The translations under genes were made by a program, and so were the position numbers. Of a stretch of 33,684 nucleotides of DNA, positions 10,653 through 19,894 are shown in pieces (the first letter of the stretch is position 1; every line of letters begins with the position of its first letter). The notes under the pieces are model-generated. The model was given only the letters and a program-made list of their open reading frames with translations. It was not told where the DNA came from and searched no databases. Source of the stretch: a bacterium (lineage in GTDB: Bacteria; Bacillota_I; Bacilli_A; Acholeplasmatales; JAEDCM01); assembly GCA_024694145.1 (NCBI GenBank), contig JAILKD010000015.1:1-33684 (forward strand). The letters run 5' to 3'.

Positions 10653-11009
10653 TTAGTTAAAACGATAAACATCGATTGTAACTGTTTTATCTTCACAAGC
10701 AGTGAATGTATGGTTTGTAAGTTCAGTACCTTCAACAGTTTTTTCAACTGTATCCCAGCTTTGAGCCTTACATACTTTGAATTCAACTACTGTATCTTTT
10801 TCAAATTTAATACCTGTAGAAGCATAAATTCCATTCTTATTCTTCTTTAAAGCTTTTGCTTTAGTTAGATCCCAGTTTCCTAGTTCTTTAGTATTACCTA
10901 CTAAATAAATAGTTTCATCAGCAATAGCCCCTTCAAGATTAATTTCAAATTTTACAGTTACTTTATTATCAACTTTAGCAGTTGTTGTAGTTTTTTTAAC
11001 AGTTGCCAT
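10653..11009 (-). CDS. stand-alone CBM20 (starch-binding domain) protein without signal peptide
   Basis: IYLVGNTKELGNWDLTKAKALKKNKNGIYASTGIKFEKDTVVEFKVCK resembles CBM20; no catalytic domain, no signal peptide. Confidence 0.8.
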   Translation of the reverse strand: MATVKKTTTTAKVDNKVTVKFEINLEGAIADETIYLVGNTKELGNWDLTKAKALKKNKNGIYASTGIKFEKDTVVEFKVCKAQSWDTVEKTVEGTELTNHTFTACEDKTVTIDVYRFN

Positions 11010-11020
11010 TATAAATCATC

Positions 11021-11070
11021 TCCTTCGATATAAAGTATATTACAATTTTATAAGAAATACAAGAAAACCG
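11021..11070 (-). promoter_or_regulatory. promoter of CBM20 gene: TTGTAT-17 bp-TATACT
   Basis: minus strand reads TTGTATTTCTTATAAAATTGTAATATACT before AAGGAG RBS. Confidence 0.65.
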
Positions 11071-11110
11071 CTTATGAAAAAGTTTTCATTAACTTATGAA
11101 AAAGTTTTCA
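11071..11110 (-). promoter_or_regulatory. two tandem cre-like/LacI-family operator-like pseudopalindromes
   Basis: 18-bp direct repeat CTTATGAAAAAGTTTTCA at 11071-11088 and 11093-11110; core TGAAAAAGTTTTCA at 11075-11088 and 11097-11110, 22-bp spacing. Confidence 0.6.
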
Positions 11111-11113
11111 CTA

Positions 11114-13216
11114 TTAGATTTTAGTTAATAAAATCTCATTCTTATAATCCATAACAACTTTATCGTTTGGTTTTAATTCTTCTTTTATGATAGCTTTTGC
11201 TACAATTGTTTCAATATTTTTTTGGATAAAACGTTTAATTGGTCTAGCACCAAATTCAAAACTATATGATTCAGAACAAATGTATTTCTTTAAATCATCA
11301 GTGAATTCAATATGTATTTTGTTATCCATTAAACGCTTTTCAAGTTCATTAAGAAGCTTAGTAACAATCTTAACCGCTACATCTTCACCAAGTGGATTAA
11401 ACATAACAATTTCATCAATACGATTTAAGAATTCAGGTTTGAATTTCTTATGAAGTAATTCTTTGACAAATTCTTTATTTCCGTTAAGTAATTCTTCACT
11501 ACCTAAGTTAGATGTCATAATGATGATTGTGTTTTTAAAATCAACTGTTCTACCTTGGCTATCAGTAATTCTACCATCATCAAGTATTTGAAGTAATAAG
11601 TTAAACACTTCACTATCCGCTTTTTCAATTTCATCAAACAAGACAATCGAATAAGGATTTCGTCTTACAGCTTCAGTTAATTGACCTCCCTCATCATAAC
11701 CTACATATCCTGGAGGTGCACCTATAAGTCTAGATGAACTAAACTTTTCCATATATTCAGACATATCAATTCTTACCATATGAGTTTCGCTATCAAACAA
11801 AGCTTCAGCCAAGCTTCTAGCAACTTCTGTTTTACCTACACCAGTAGGGCCCAAGAATAAGAATGAACCGATTGGTCTATTTTGATCTTTTATTCCAGCA
11901 CGTTGACGTATTATACAATCACTTACTAAGTTGATTGCTTCATCTTGCCCTATAACACGCTTCTTTAAAGTATCGCTTAAAGTAAGAAGTTTTTCTCTAT
12001 CACCTTTTAGTAATTTTGCAACTGGAATTCTAGTCCATTTAGATATAACTTGACATACCATTTCTTCAGTAACTTCTTCTTTTAAAATGTCATTATCATT
12101 ACTTGTTTTTAGTTTTTCTTCTAGCTTAGGAATAATAGAATATTGTATTTCACCAACACGACTATAATTTCCGCTAGCTAAGGCATTATCAAGTTCATTC
12201 TTATACTTTTCAATTTCAAGTTTTGCACTCTTTCTTTCTTCAATAGAAGCTTTCTCTTTATTCCATTTTTCTCTTAAATCTTTTTCTTCTGCTTTGTATT
12301 TTTCAAGGTCATTTAAGATTGTATTTAAACGTTCCTTAGATAGTTCATCAGTTTCTTTTTTTAGAACTGATTTTTCAATTTCAAGTTGTGTAATCTTACG
12401 TTCTAGTTCATCAATTTCTGTTGGAACAGAGTCTAATTGAATACGTATGGAAGCACATGCCTCATCAATTAAATCAATTGCTTTATCAGGTAAAAATCTA
12501 TCTGTAATATATCTATTTGAAAGTGTAGCAGCACTTACAATAGCATTATCAGTAATTTTTACACCATGGAAGCTTTCAAATCTTTCCTTTAAACCACGCA
12601 AAATGCTTATAGTGTCTTCTACTGTTGGTTCTGATACATAAACCTTTTGAAAACGTCTTTCTAAAGCCATATCTGTCTCTATATACTTACGATATTCTTT
12701 TAAAGTAGTTGCTCCTATACAATGTAATTCACCACGTGCAAGCATAGGTTTTAGCATATTAGATGCATCTAGCGCGCCATCACTTCTACCAGCACCAACA
12801 ATTAAGTGAATTTCATCAATGAACATAATTATTTCACCATCAGATTCTTTGACTTTGTTTAAAACTGCTTTTAAACGTTCCTCAAATTCACCACGATACT
12901 TAGCACCAGCTACTAAGGCTCCCATATCTAGTTCATAAATCTTTTTACCTTTAAGTCCTAGTGGTACATCATTTTTAATTATACGGCGTGCTAAGCCCTC
13001 GATAATAGCTGTTTTACCAACACCTGGTTCACCAATTAAAACTGGATTATTTTTAGTTTTCCTTGATAGAATCTTTATGATGTTTCTAATTTCCTCATCA
13101 CGGCCAATTACAGGGTCAATTTTACCTTTTTCGACCTCTTCATTTATTATTCGTCCAAATTTTTTTAAAACATCTGGATCGTTGTTATAATTCATTTCTG
13201 GTTGCATATCATTCAC
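11114..13216 (-). CDS. clpB: ClpB disaggregase, short form lacking the N-terminal domain
   Basis: two AAA+ modules ([30 protein letters not shown]), ClpB coiled-coil M-domain retained; begins directly at the pre-NBD1 linker. Confidence 0.96.
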   Translation of the reverse strand: MNDMQPEMNYNNDPDVLKKFGRIINEEVEKGKIDPVIGRDEEIRNIIKILSRKTKNNPVLIGEPGVGKTAIIEGLARRIIKNDVPLGLKGKKIYELDMGALVAGAKYRGEFEERLKAVLNKVKESDGEIIMFIDEIHLIVGAGRSDGALDASNMLKPMLARGELHCIGATTLKEYRKYIETDMALERRFQKVYVSEPTVEDTISILRGLKERFESFHGVKITDNAIVSAATLSNRYITDRFLPDKAIDLIDEACASIRIQLDSVPTEIDELERKITQLEIEKSVLKKETDELSKERLNTILNDLEKYKAEEKDLREKWNKEKASIEERKSAKLEIEKYKNELDNALASGNYSRVGEIQYSIIPKLEEKLKTSNDNDILKEEVTEEMVCQVISKWTRIPVAKLLKGDREKLLTLSDTLKKRVIGQDEAINLVSDCIIRQRAGIKDQNRPIGSFLFLGPTGVGKTEVARSLAEALFDSETHMVRIDMSEYMEKFSSSRLIGAPPGYVGYDEGGQLTEAVRRNPYSIVLFDEIEKADSEVFNLLLQILDDGRITDSQGRTVDFKNTIIIMTSNLGSEELLNGNKEFVKELLHKKFKPEFLNRIDEIVMFNPLGEDVAVKIVTKLLNELEKRLMDNKIHIEFTDDLKKYICSESYSFEFGARPIKRFIQKNIETIVAKAIIKEELKPNDKVVMDYKNEILLTKI

Positions 13217-13252
13217 CCCTTTTAGCAGTCTATTCTTTCTACTGCCAATTAT

Positions 13253-13280
13253 ATTATATCACTATTTTTAGCACTGTCAA
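13253..13280 (-). promoter_or_regulatory. clpB sigma-A promoter TTGACA-16 bp-TATAAT
   Basis: minus-strand TTGACA (13275-13280) and TATAAT (13253-13258). Confidence 0.85.
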
Positions 13281-13294
13281 TAGTTGAGTGCTAA
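13268..13294 (-). promoter_or_regulatory. CIRCE element (HrcA operator)
   Basis: TTAGCACTg-N9-GAGTGCTAA, one mismatch from consensus TTAGCACTC-N9-GAGTGCTAA. Confidence 0.93.
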
Positions 13295-13299
13295 TTATT

Positions 13300-13329
13300 T
13301 TATAAAAATAAAACAGCCTATAAAGGCTG
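13300..13329 (-). terminator. intrinsic terminator
   Basis: CAGCCT/AGGCTG hairpin (13314-13329) then TTTTATTTTT on minus strand. Confidence 0.85.
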
Positions 13330-13345
13330 CCTTACTTATATCAAA

Positions 13346-13825
13346 TTATTTTTCTTCTTTTTTTACTTCTTCTTTTGGTTCTTCAACAGCTTTTGTTTCT
13401 TTATCGCATGAACAATTGCATTCACATTCTTTAGTTGAATCAACTAAAGCATAAATTAAGCAAATAGCCATTGTTACATTTCTTCCAATTAAGAACAAAT
13501 TAGAAACAATTGTATTTACCTTAATAGCTGTTTTATTAGTAATTTCAAAAGCAGATAATGCATATCCATAGCATTGAACAGCTAAGTAGCAAGCTACTAA
13601 AATTACCATTACAGTTAAAGATAATTTGCATGCTTTCTTTAAAGCACAATCATTAAAGTAACAGAATGCTAAAAATAAAGCTCCTGCGTATAATAATAGA
13701 GTACCAATTAGTCCAGCTCCACCATTATTAAGTGTTCCTGTTAAATTAACAACAGTAAAAGTAAGTAACCAAATAAGAACGATTAATACGAATCTTAATG
13801 GTGCATTTAATTCAATTTTTTTCAT
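13346..13825 (-). CDS. membrane protein of unknown function with Cys-rich/acidic-basic tail
   Basis: four hydrophobic segments; tail CECNCSCDKETKAVEEPKEEVKKEEK. Confidence 0.75.
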   Translation of the reverse strand: MKKIELNAPLRFVLIVLIWLLTFTVVNLTGTLNNGGAGLIGTLLLYAGALFLAFCYFNDCALKKACKLSLTVMVILVACYLAVQCYGYALSAFEITNKTAIKVNTIVSNLFLIGRNVTMAICLIYALVDSTKECECNCSCDKETKAVEEPKEEVKKEEK

Positions 13826-13933
13826 TTTTGTTAATCCTCCCTTAACAATTCAATTATAACTCAATATTTTTAATAATACAATATTTCTTATAGATACGAA
13901 AAAAAATAAAAAATAGGAGCCTATTTTAAGCTC

Positions 13934-14449
13934 CTATCTATCTGTATCATCTACATCAACAAGTGTGATTTTGCCAGTCCTTCTTGTTTCATTTAAGTCT
14001 ATTACTCTTTGATTTTTAGATCCTCTAAAATTAAGTAATAATGATTTTTCTTCCAGTATAAAAGGTCCATCAACTAATACGTCAACCAAATCTAAGAACT
14101 CCTTTACTTCAGGCTTTTCTAATAGTTCTTCATAAGTAAAACCACTATATGCCCAAACGTTAAGTCCATTTTCTTTTGCCCATTTAGCAATTTTTGCACA
14201 CGGAGTTGGTTGATAAAATGGATCTCCACCTGAGAAAGTTACTCCATCAAGCAGTCCGTTTCTTTTTATTTTTTCTTCTATTTCTTCAATATCCATCAAA
14301 GTTCCTTGGTCCATTGCCCATGTTTCAGGATTATGACATCCCTTACAGTGGTGAAGGCAACCTTGTGTAAATATTACAAATCTAAAGCCTACTCCATCAA
14401 CAATAGAATCATTAGTTAATCCAGCAACTCTAATTTTATTAGATTCCAT
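13934..14449 (-). CDS. nrdG: anaerobic ribonucleotide reductase activating protein
   Basis: radical-SAM CLHHCKGCHNPETW; next to nrdD. Confidence 0.96.
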   Translation of the reverse strand: MESNKIRVAGLTNDSIVDGVGFRFVIFTQGCLHHCKGCHNPETWAMDQGTLMDIEEIEEKIKRNGLLDGVTFSGGDPFYQPTPCAKIAKWAKENGLNVWAYSGFTYEELLEKPEVKEFLDLVDVLVDGPFILEEKSLLLNFRGSKNQRVIDLNETRRTGKITLVDVDDTDR

Positions 14450-16745
14450 GTTTAACTCTATCTTCTACTTCTTTACGTTTTGCATTATTGAAACGATCAA
14501 GTGTTCCTACTAGATAACCTGTGATTCTTCTAATACGTTCAAATTTAACTTCATCTTCATTACGTCCACATCCAGGGCAAACATCGTTAATAACTCCTGA
14601 GTAACCACATTCAGGGTCTCTATCTAGTGGATGGTTAATAGAACCATATCCAATTCCACATTCTTTCATGTGTCTTACAATCTTTTCAAATGCATCTAAG
14701 TTCTTAGTTGGAGAACCATCAAGTTCAATATAACTAATGTGTCCAGCATTTGTTAGTGGATGATATTTAGATTCAATACTAATCTTATCAAATGCAGTAA
14801 TATGATAATATACAGGAACATGGAAACTATTTGTGTAGTAATCTTTATCTGTTACTCCAGGAATAACTCCATATCTTTCTTTGTCTAGTTTAACAAATCT
14901 ACCAGATAATCCTTCAGCAGGTGTAGCTAGTAAACTGAAGTTTAGTCCAGTTCTTTGGCTTTCCATATCTAGACGTTTTCTCATATAACCAATAATTTCT
15001 AATCCTAATTTTTGAGCTTCTGTAGACTCACCATGATGTTTACCAATTAAAGCAATTAAGCATTCAGCAAGTCCGATGAATCCACATGATAAAGTACCAT
15101 GTTTAATTACTTCAGCAACTGAATCATCTCTAGATAACTTTTCACTATCTAGCCATACGCCTTGACCCATTAGGAATGGGAAGTTGTATACTTTCTTAGA
15201 TTGTTGAATTCTAAATCTAGCCATTAATTGATCAATTACTAATTGTAATTTTTCATCTAACATTGTAAAGAATTTCTTAATATCATGATTTGCATCAATT
15301 GCAATTCTAGGTAAGTTAATTGATGTAAAGCTTAAGTTACCTCTACCTGTAACAATTTCTCTTGTTGGATCATATACATTTCCAATTACTCTAGTACGGC
15401 ATCCCATATATGCAACTTCTGTTTTATAATCACCTTTCTTATAGTATTGTAAGTTATAAGGTGCATCAATAAATGAGAAGTTAGGGAATAATCTCTTAGA
15501 ACTTACTCTACAAGCTAATTTAAAGATATCATAGTTAGGATCTCCTGGATTGTAGTCGATTCCATCTTTAATCTTTAAAATTTGAATAGGGAATATTGGT
15601 GTTTCACCATTACCTAAACCAGCTTCAGTAGCAAGTAATAATTGTTTCATAACCATTCTACCTTCGCTTGATGTATCAGTACCATAGTTAATAGACGAGA
15701 ATGGAACTTGAGCACCAGCTCTTGAATGCATTGTATTTAAGTTATGAATTAAAGCTTCCATAGCTTGGTATGTTTGTTTTTCAGTTTCTTTATAAGCTTC
15801 TCTCTTAGCAAAGCTTTGAGCAACAGCAATTTGTTCATCACTTATTAAATCAGCTAAATAAGTTGCTTCAACTTCTTTATATCCATTATTATCATCAATG
15901 ATAGGCCATATCTTATCATTTTCCATTATCTTATTATAAATGTTTTTAGCAGCTTCATCAGCATTTTCAACACCAAAGATAGATAATACTTTACCCATGT
16001 TAGAAACATACATTTTTCTATATGTTTTCATAACACCTGGAGCAATACCATAATCAAAGTTTGGAATTGATTGTCCACCGTGTTGATCATTTTGGTTAGC
16101 TTGAATAGCTATACAAGCAAGTGAAGCATAACTTAAAACACTATTAGGTTCTCTTAAGAATCCATGTCCTGTAGAGAAACCACCTTTAAATAATTCTAAT
16201 ATATCGATTTGGCAACAAGTAAGTGTTAGAGTTAGGAAGTCTAAGTCATGAATATGAATATCTCCAACTCTATGAGCTTTAGCATGTTCAGGAAGTAAAA
16301 CTTGATTTAGATAAAATTCTTTAGCACCTTCTGATCCATACTTAAGCATTGTACCCATGGCTGTATCACCATCGATATTTGCATTTTCTCTTTTTATATC
16401 ATTCTCAAATGCAGACTTAAATGTAATATCATAGTAAGTCTTCATTAATCTTGTATTTCTTTCTCTGACCTTACTTCTTTCAGATCTATAAAGAATATAA
16501 GATTTTGCAACATCAGTTAATCCTGAGTTCATTAATACACGTTCAACTTCATCTTGAACCATTTCTACTGTTGGACTCTTTATATTTTTTCCATCAAAAG
16601 TAGCGCAAACTTTAGCAGCTAAATCTTCTGCTTTTTGGAAATCAGAAAGTCCACATGATTGCATTGCTTTGAAGATGGCACTGGCGATTTTTGTTTCATT
16701 AAATGGAACGGTTCTACCATCTCTTTTAATAATTTCTGAAACCAT
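14439..16745 (-). CDS. nrdD: anaerobic (class III) ribonucleoside-triphosphate reductase
   Basis: ATP-cone N-terminus, C-terminal CGYSG...CPGCGRNE zinc site, RRITGYLVGTLDRFNNAKRKEVEDRVKH. Confidence 0.97.
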   Translation of the reverse strand: MVSEIIKRDGRTVPFNETKIASAIFKAMQSCGLSDFQKAEDLAAKVCATFDGKNIKSPTVEMVQDEVERVLMNSGLTDVAKSYILYRSERSKVRERNTRLMKTYYDITFKSAFENDIKRENANIDGDTAMGTMLKYGSEGAKEFYLNQVLLPEHAKAHRVGDIHIHDLDFLTLTLTCCQIDILELFKGGFSTGHGFLREPNSVLSYASLACIAIQANQNDQHGGQSIPNFDYGIAPGVMKTYRKMYVSNMGKVLSIFGVENADEAAKNIYNKIMENDKIWPIIDDNNGYKEVEATYLADLISDEQIAVAQSFAKREAYKETEKQTYQAMEALIHNLNTMHSRAGAQVPFSSINYGTDTSSEGRMVMKQLLLATEAGLGNGETPIFPIQILKIKDGIDYNPGDPNYDIFKLACRVSSKRLFPNFSFIDAPYNLQYYKKGDYKTEVAYMGCRTRVIGNVYDPTREIVTGRGNLSFTSINLPRIAIDANHDIKKFFTMLDEKLQLVIDQLMARFRIQQSKKVYNFPFLMGQGVWLDSEKLSRDDSVAEVIKHGTLSCGFIGLAECLIALIGKHHGESTEAQKLGLEIIGYMRKRLDMESQRTGLNFSLLATPAEGLSGRFVKLDKERYGVIPGVTDKDYYTNSFHVPVYYHITAFDKISIESKYHPLTNAGHISYIELDGSPTKNLDAFEKIVRHMKECGIGYGSINHPLDRDPECGYSGVINDVCPGCGRNEDEVKFERIRRITGYLVGTLDRFNNAKRKEVEDRVKHGI

Positions 16746-16806
16746 AGTTAATTCTCTCCTTTTTTATATTAAATTTTAAATTGGTTTTTTGCGGAAATGT
16801 ATAAAT

Positions 16807-16836
16807 ATTATATCGTATGATTAACTATATTGTCAA
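16807..16836 (-). promoter_or_regulatory. nrdDG promoter TTGACA-18 bp-TATAAT
   Basis: minus-strand TTGACA (16831-16836), TATAAT (16807-16812). Confidence 0.8.
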
Positions 16837-16860
16837 ACAGCCAAATAGTTTGGAAAACTA

Positions 16861-16925
16861 TGTGGAAAAGTATTGTATTATGGCTTAATATAGCGATAAA
16901 GCTCAAAATGTGGAAATGTGGATAA
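16861..16925 (-). promoter_or_regulatory. cluster of three same-orientation DnaA-box-like sequences
   Basis: minus strand TTATCCACA (16917-16925, perfect), ATTTCCACA (16909-16917), TTTTCCACA (16861-16869). Confidence 0.55.
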
Positions 16926-17029
16926 CTTTATGTTGAATTCTTGATTTTCCTTTTATAAAGCAATTATTTTAATAATAAAAAAAATCGAAATTTTTAAAAA
17001 TTTTTTTTTACTGAAAACTAATGAAAAAT

Positions 17030-17061
17030 GAAAGAAAAACCAGTGAAAATTTTTTCACTGG
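17030..17061 (-). terminator. intrinsic terminator downstream of deoD
   Basis: 10-bp stem CCAGTGAAAA/TTTTCACTGG (17040-17061) followed by T-run on minus strand. Confidence 0.85.
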
Positions 17062-17134
17062 ATAAAATGTTTTTATATAGCCATAATCTATAATTAAATG
17101 CTTTTTCAAATGAGTTTACTTACAAAAAAACAAG

Positions 17135-17851
17135 TTAACATTTAATAGCAACTTCAAGTGCAAGAAGCATCATTTCATTTAATGAATTTTGACGTTCCAA
17201 GCTTGACATTTCTTCATTAGTTTCAAGTGAATTACTAACAGTTAAAATAGTAGCTGCTCTTTTATTTAAAGCCATTGCATTAGCATATAGGGCAAAGGTT
17301 TCCATTTCTACTGCTAAGCATCCATATGTGTCTCTAACTTCTCTATAATAATCTGGTCTAAGTCCATAGAATACATCAGATGTATGAATTCTACATTCAT
17401 TAACATCTATTTCTAAAGATTTTGCTGTATCAACAATTAATTTATTTAATTCAGACGATCCAGCTAAAACATTACTATCAGATAGTCCCATTGTACTTGC
17501 ATAAGTTGATTCACTATACGCATCTTTAGCAAGTAATACATCAAAAAGATTTAAATCTTTTGAATACGCACCTGCTGTTCCTATTCTAATAATAGTTTTT
17601 ACATCATATACTTTGAATAATTCATAAGAATAAATACCCATAGAAGGCATACCCATTCCTGAACCCATTACTGTAATTCTTTTACCTTTATAGTAACCAG
17701 TAAATCCAAGCATATTTCTTGCTTGATTAATTCTAATTACATCTGATAAATATGTATCAGCAATATATTTTGCTCTTAATGGATCACCAGGCATTAAAAC
17801 AACCTCAGCAATCATATTTTTACTTTTTGCATCTATATGTGCAGTAGCCAT
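17135..17851 (-). CDS. deoD: purine-nucleoside phosphorylase (DeoD type)
   Basis: MPGDPLRAKYIA, GSGMGMPSMGIYSYEL, AVEMETFALY. Confidence 0.96.
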   Translation of the reverse strand: MATAHIDAKSKNMIAEVVLMPGDPLRAKYIADTYLSDVIRINQARNMLGFTGYYKGKRITVMGSGMGMPSMGIYSYELFKVYDVKTIIRIGTAGAYSKDLNLFDVLLAKDAYSESTYASTMGLSDSNVLAGSSELNKLIVDTAKSLEIDVNECRIHTSDVFYGLRPDYYREVRDTYGCLAVEMETFALYANAMALNKRAATILTVSNSLETNEEMSSLERQNSLNEMMLLALEVAIKC

Positions 17852-17864
17852 AAAAATTCCTCCC

Positions 17865-18500
17865 TTATACTAAATTTTTACCGTTACTTGTGCCAATGCG
17901 TGTTGCACCTGCATCAATCATCTTTAAAAAATCTTCTTTTGTTTTAATTCCACCACTAGCTTTAATATCAAAATCTCCTACAACACTTTTAATCAATTTG
18001 ATATCACTTTCTTTAGCTCCACCTGTGCCAAAGCCTGTAGAAGTTTTAACAAAGTTGGCATTTGCTTTTTTTACAATTAAACTAACTTCTTTTATTTCTT
18101 CTTCTGTTAAATAACATGTTTCAATAATTACTTTTAGTGTATGATCAGAAATATGGTTTTTAACAGCTTTTATTTCTTCATAAATATAATTGTAATCATG
18201 CTCTTTTGCTTTAGAAATATTTATTACCATATCTATTTCATCAGCACCATTACTAATAGCATCATGTGCTTCAAACACTTTTACTTTAGTAGTATTTGCA
18301 CCTAACGGGAAACCTATAACAGTACAAACTAATACGTCACTACCTTTAAGTAATTCTTTAGCATAACTAACAAAATCTGGATTAACACATACACTTTTAA
18401 AATTATATTCTTTTGCTTCATTGCATAAATTTAATATGTCTTCTTTAGTTGCAAATGCTTTAAGTAGCGTATGATCAATATACTTATTATAATCCATCAT
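17865..18500 (-). CDS. deoC: deoxyribose-phosphate aldolase
   Basis: DHTLLKAFAT, VCTVIGFPLGA, KTSTGFGTGGA, KASGGIKT. Confidence 0.97.
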   Translation of the reverse strand: MMDYNKYIDHTLLKAFATKEDILNLCNEAKEYNFKSVCVNPDFVSYAKELLKGSDVLVCTVIGFPLGANTTKVKVFEAHDAISNGADEIDMVINISKAKEHDYNYIYEEIKAVKNHISDHTLKVIIETCYLTEEEIKEVSLIVKKANANFVKTSTGFGTGGAKESDIKLIKSVVGDFDIKASGGIKTKEDFLKMIDAGATRIGTSNGKNLV

Positions 18501-18508
18501 TATTCCTC

Positions 18509-19402
18509 CTAGTCAATTAATACAGTTTGACTAACAACTTTAAAGTTCTTTCTAATCAATGTAAATCTTGCTTTTTTAAGTGGCTTTTGACATTTAATTA
18601 ATTTCTTTTCACTTATAACTTTTGTTCCTGGTAAAAAGCTTTGAATATTATCTATATGTTTTTTTAGTTGAGTAGTAAATTCTTTAGCTAAAACAATCAT
18701 AGAATCATCATTTGTCTTATAATAGATATAATCAATAAATGGCGGTATTAAAAGATTTGTCACACCATTCCATTCTATTGCAGTACTAACATTACCTGTT
18801 AGTTCATCAACATAATATAATAGTTTAGGAACTGTAATGCCACTATTTTGATAATGTTTAACAGCGTGATTATATTCATTTTCATACATTAAAAAATCAC
18901 TTAATTTTAAACTGTCGACTTTATAATAATTTAAGAATACATCAGGATACTTTTCCATATATGCATGTTTAGTTGTGTTGTATGCATAAATAATATCATC
19001 CTTTTTAAATGCTGATACATCACTAAAGCATTCTGTATAAATATATAAGTCAAACTTTTTAGCCATTAAAGTAATTTTATCAATGAATAAACTAAATTTA
19101 TAATTAGGATATGTTAGGGGTAGTTCTATATGCATATTTATATTTTTATACTGCGCATTAAGCATATGAATATTTGGAATTATAGATTTTTCTTTGATAT
19201 AGATTTTTGCTTCAAAAATCATATTTTTATCATTATAATTTAACACAACATCTTTATCATCAATTAGTTCAAAACTAAACTCTGGATTAGTTAAAGCCAT
19301 ATCTATAAAGTCTTTAGGCATAATGGATTTAGTTCTATCTAATAATAAATATAATTTAAAATTCATAGCGAACACCTCTATATCTATTTTACCACAATAC
19401 AT
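18509..19402 (-). CDS. uncharacterised ~290-aa protein
   Basis: long ORF in consistent strand and spacing; no family recognised; likely start MNFKLYLLLDRTK. Confidence 0.7.
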   Translation of the reverse strand: MYCGKIDIEVFAMNFKLYLLLDRTKSIMPKDFIDMALTNPEFSFELIDDKDVVLNYNDKNMIFEAKIYIKEKSIIPNIHMLNAQYKNINMHIELPLTYPNYKFSLFIDKITLMAKKFDLYIYTECFSDVSAFKKDDIIYAYNTTKHAYMEKYPDVFLNYYKVDSLKLSDFLMYENEYNHAVKHYQNSGITVPKLLYYVDELTGNVSTAIEWNGVTNLLIPPFIDYIYYKTNDDSMIVLAKEFTTQLKKHIDNIQSFLPGTKVISEKKLIKCQKPLKKARFTLIRKNFKVVSQTVLID

Positions 19403-19430
19403 AAAAATATAAAATATAAATATTTTAGTT

Positions 19431-19458
19431 TAAAAAAAAGGATATGCGTTTGCATATC
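19431..19458 (-). terminator. intrinsic terminator downstream of lipoprotein gene
   Basis: GGATATGC-GTTT-GCATATCC then 8 T on minus strand. Confidence 0.88.
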
Positions 19459-19461
19459 CAA

Positions 19462-19839
19462 TTAATTATTTGGAATAATATCAAATATAACATAATTTAT
19501 ATCACTTAAAGCCTTTAATTCAACACTGTTATTACTAAACGATAATGTTTTAGCATTATCTAAGCTATAAACATCATTATAATAACATTCTTTTATATGA
19601 AAACCATCATATACATCTATATTTATTTTTACTAATTCATCTTGCTTACATTTGATAATCCATTTATCAACCTTAGCAAAACTACACCCTTCGTCAATTA
19701 TATCTATACCTGTATAGTTATCTCTTATATTATTATAATCAACAACACATAAATTAATAACAACAGTTTTCTTTTTCTTACATGATGTAAAAGTTATTAA
19801 TGAGACTATAAGAAATATGATTAATAACACTTTTTTCAT
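19462..19839 (-). CDS. small predicted lipoprotein (start MKKVLLIIF)
   Basis: lipobox-like SLITFTSC after hydrophobic signal; ORF track 19462..19854. Confidence 0.75.
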   Translation of the reverse strand: MKKVLLIIFLIVSLITFTSCKKKKTVVINLCVVDYNNIRDNYTGIDIIDEGCSFAKVDKWIIKCKQDELVKINIDVYDGFHIKECYYNDVYSLDNAKTLSFSNNSVELKALSDINYVIFDIIPNN

Positions 19840-19868
19840 ATAACCACTCCCCAAAAATAATTATAGCA

Positions 19869-19894
19869 TAAAAAAAGGATATGATAAACATATC
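19869..19894 (-). terminator. intrinsic terminator downstream of ileS
   Basis: GGATATG-ATAAA-CATATCC hairpin then T-run on minus strand. Confidence 0.85.
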
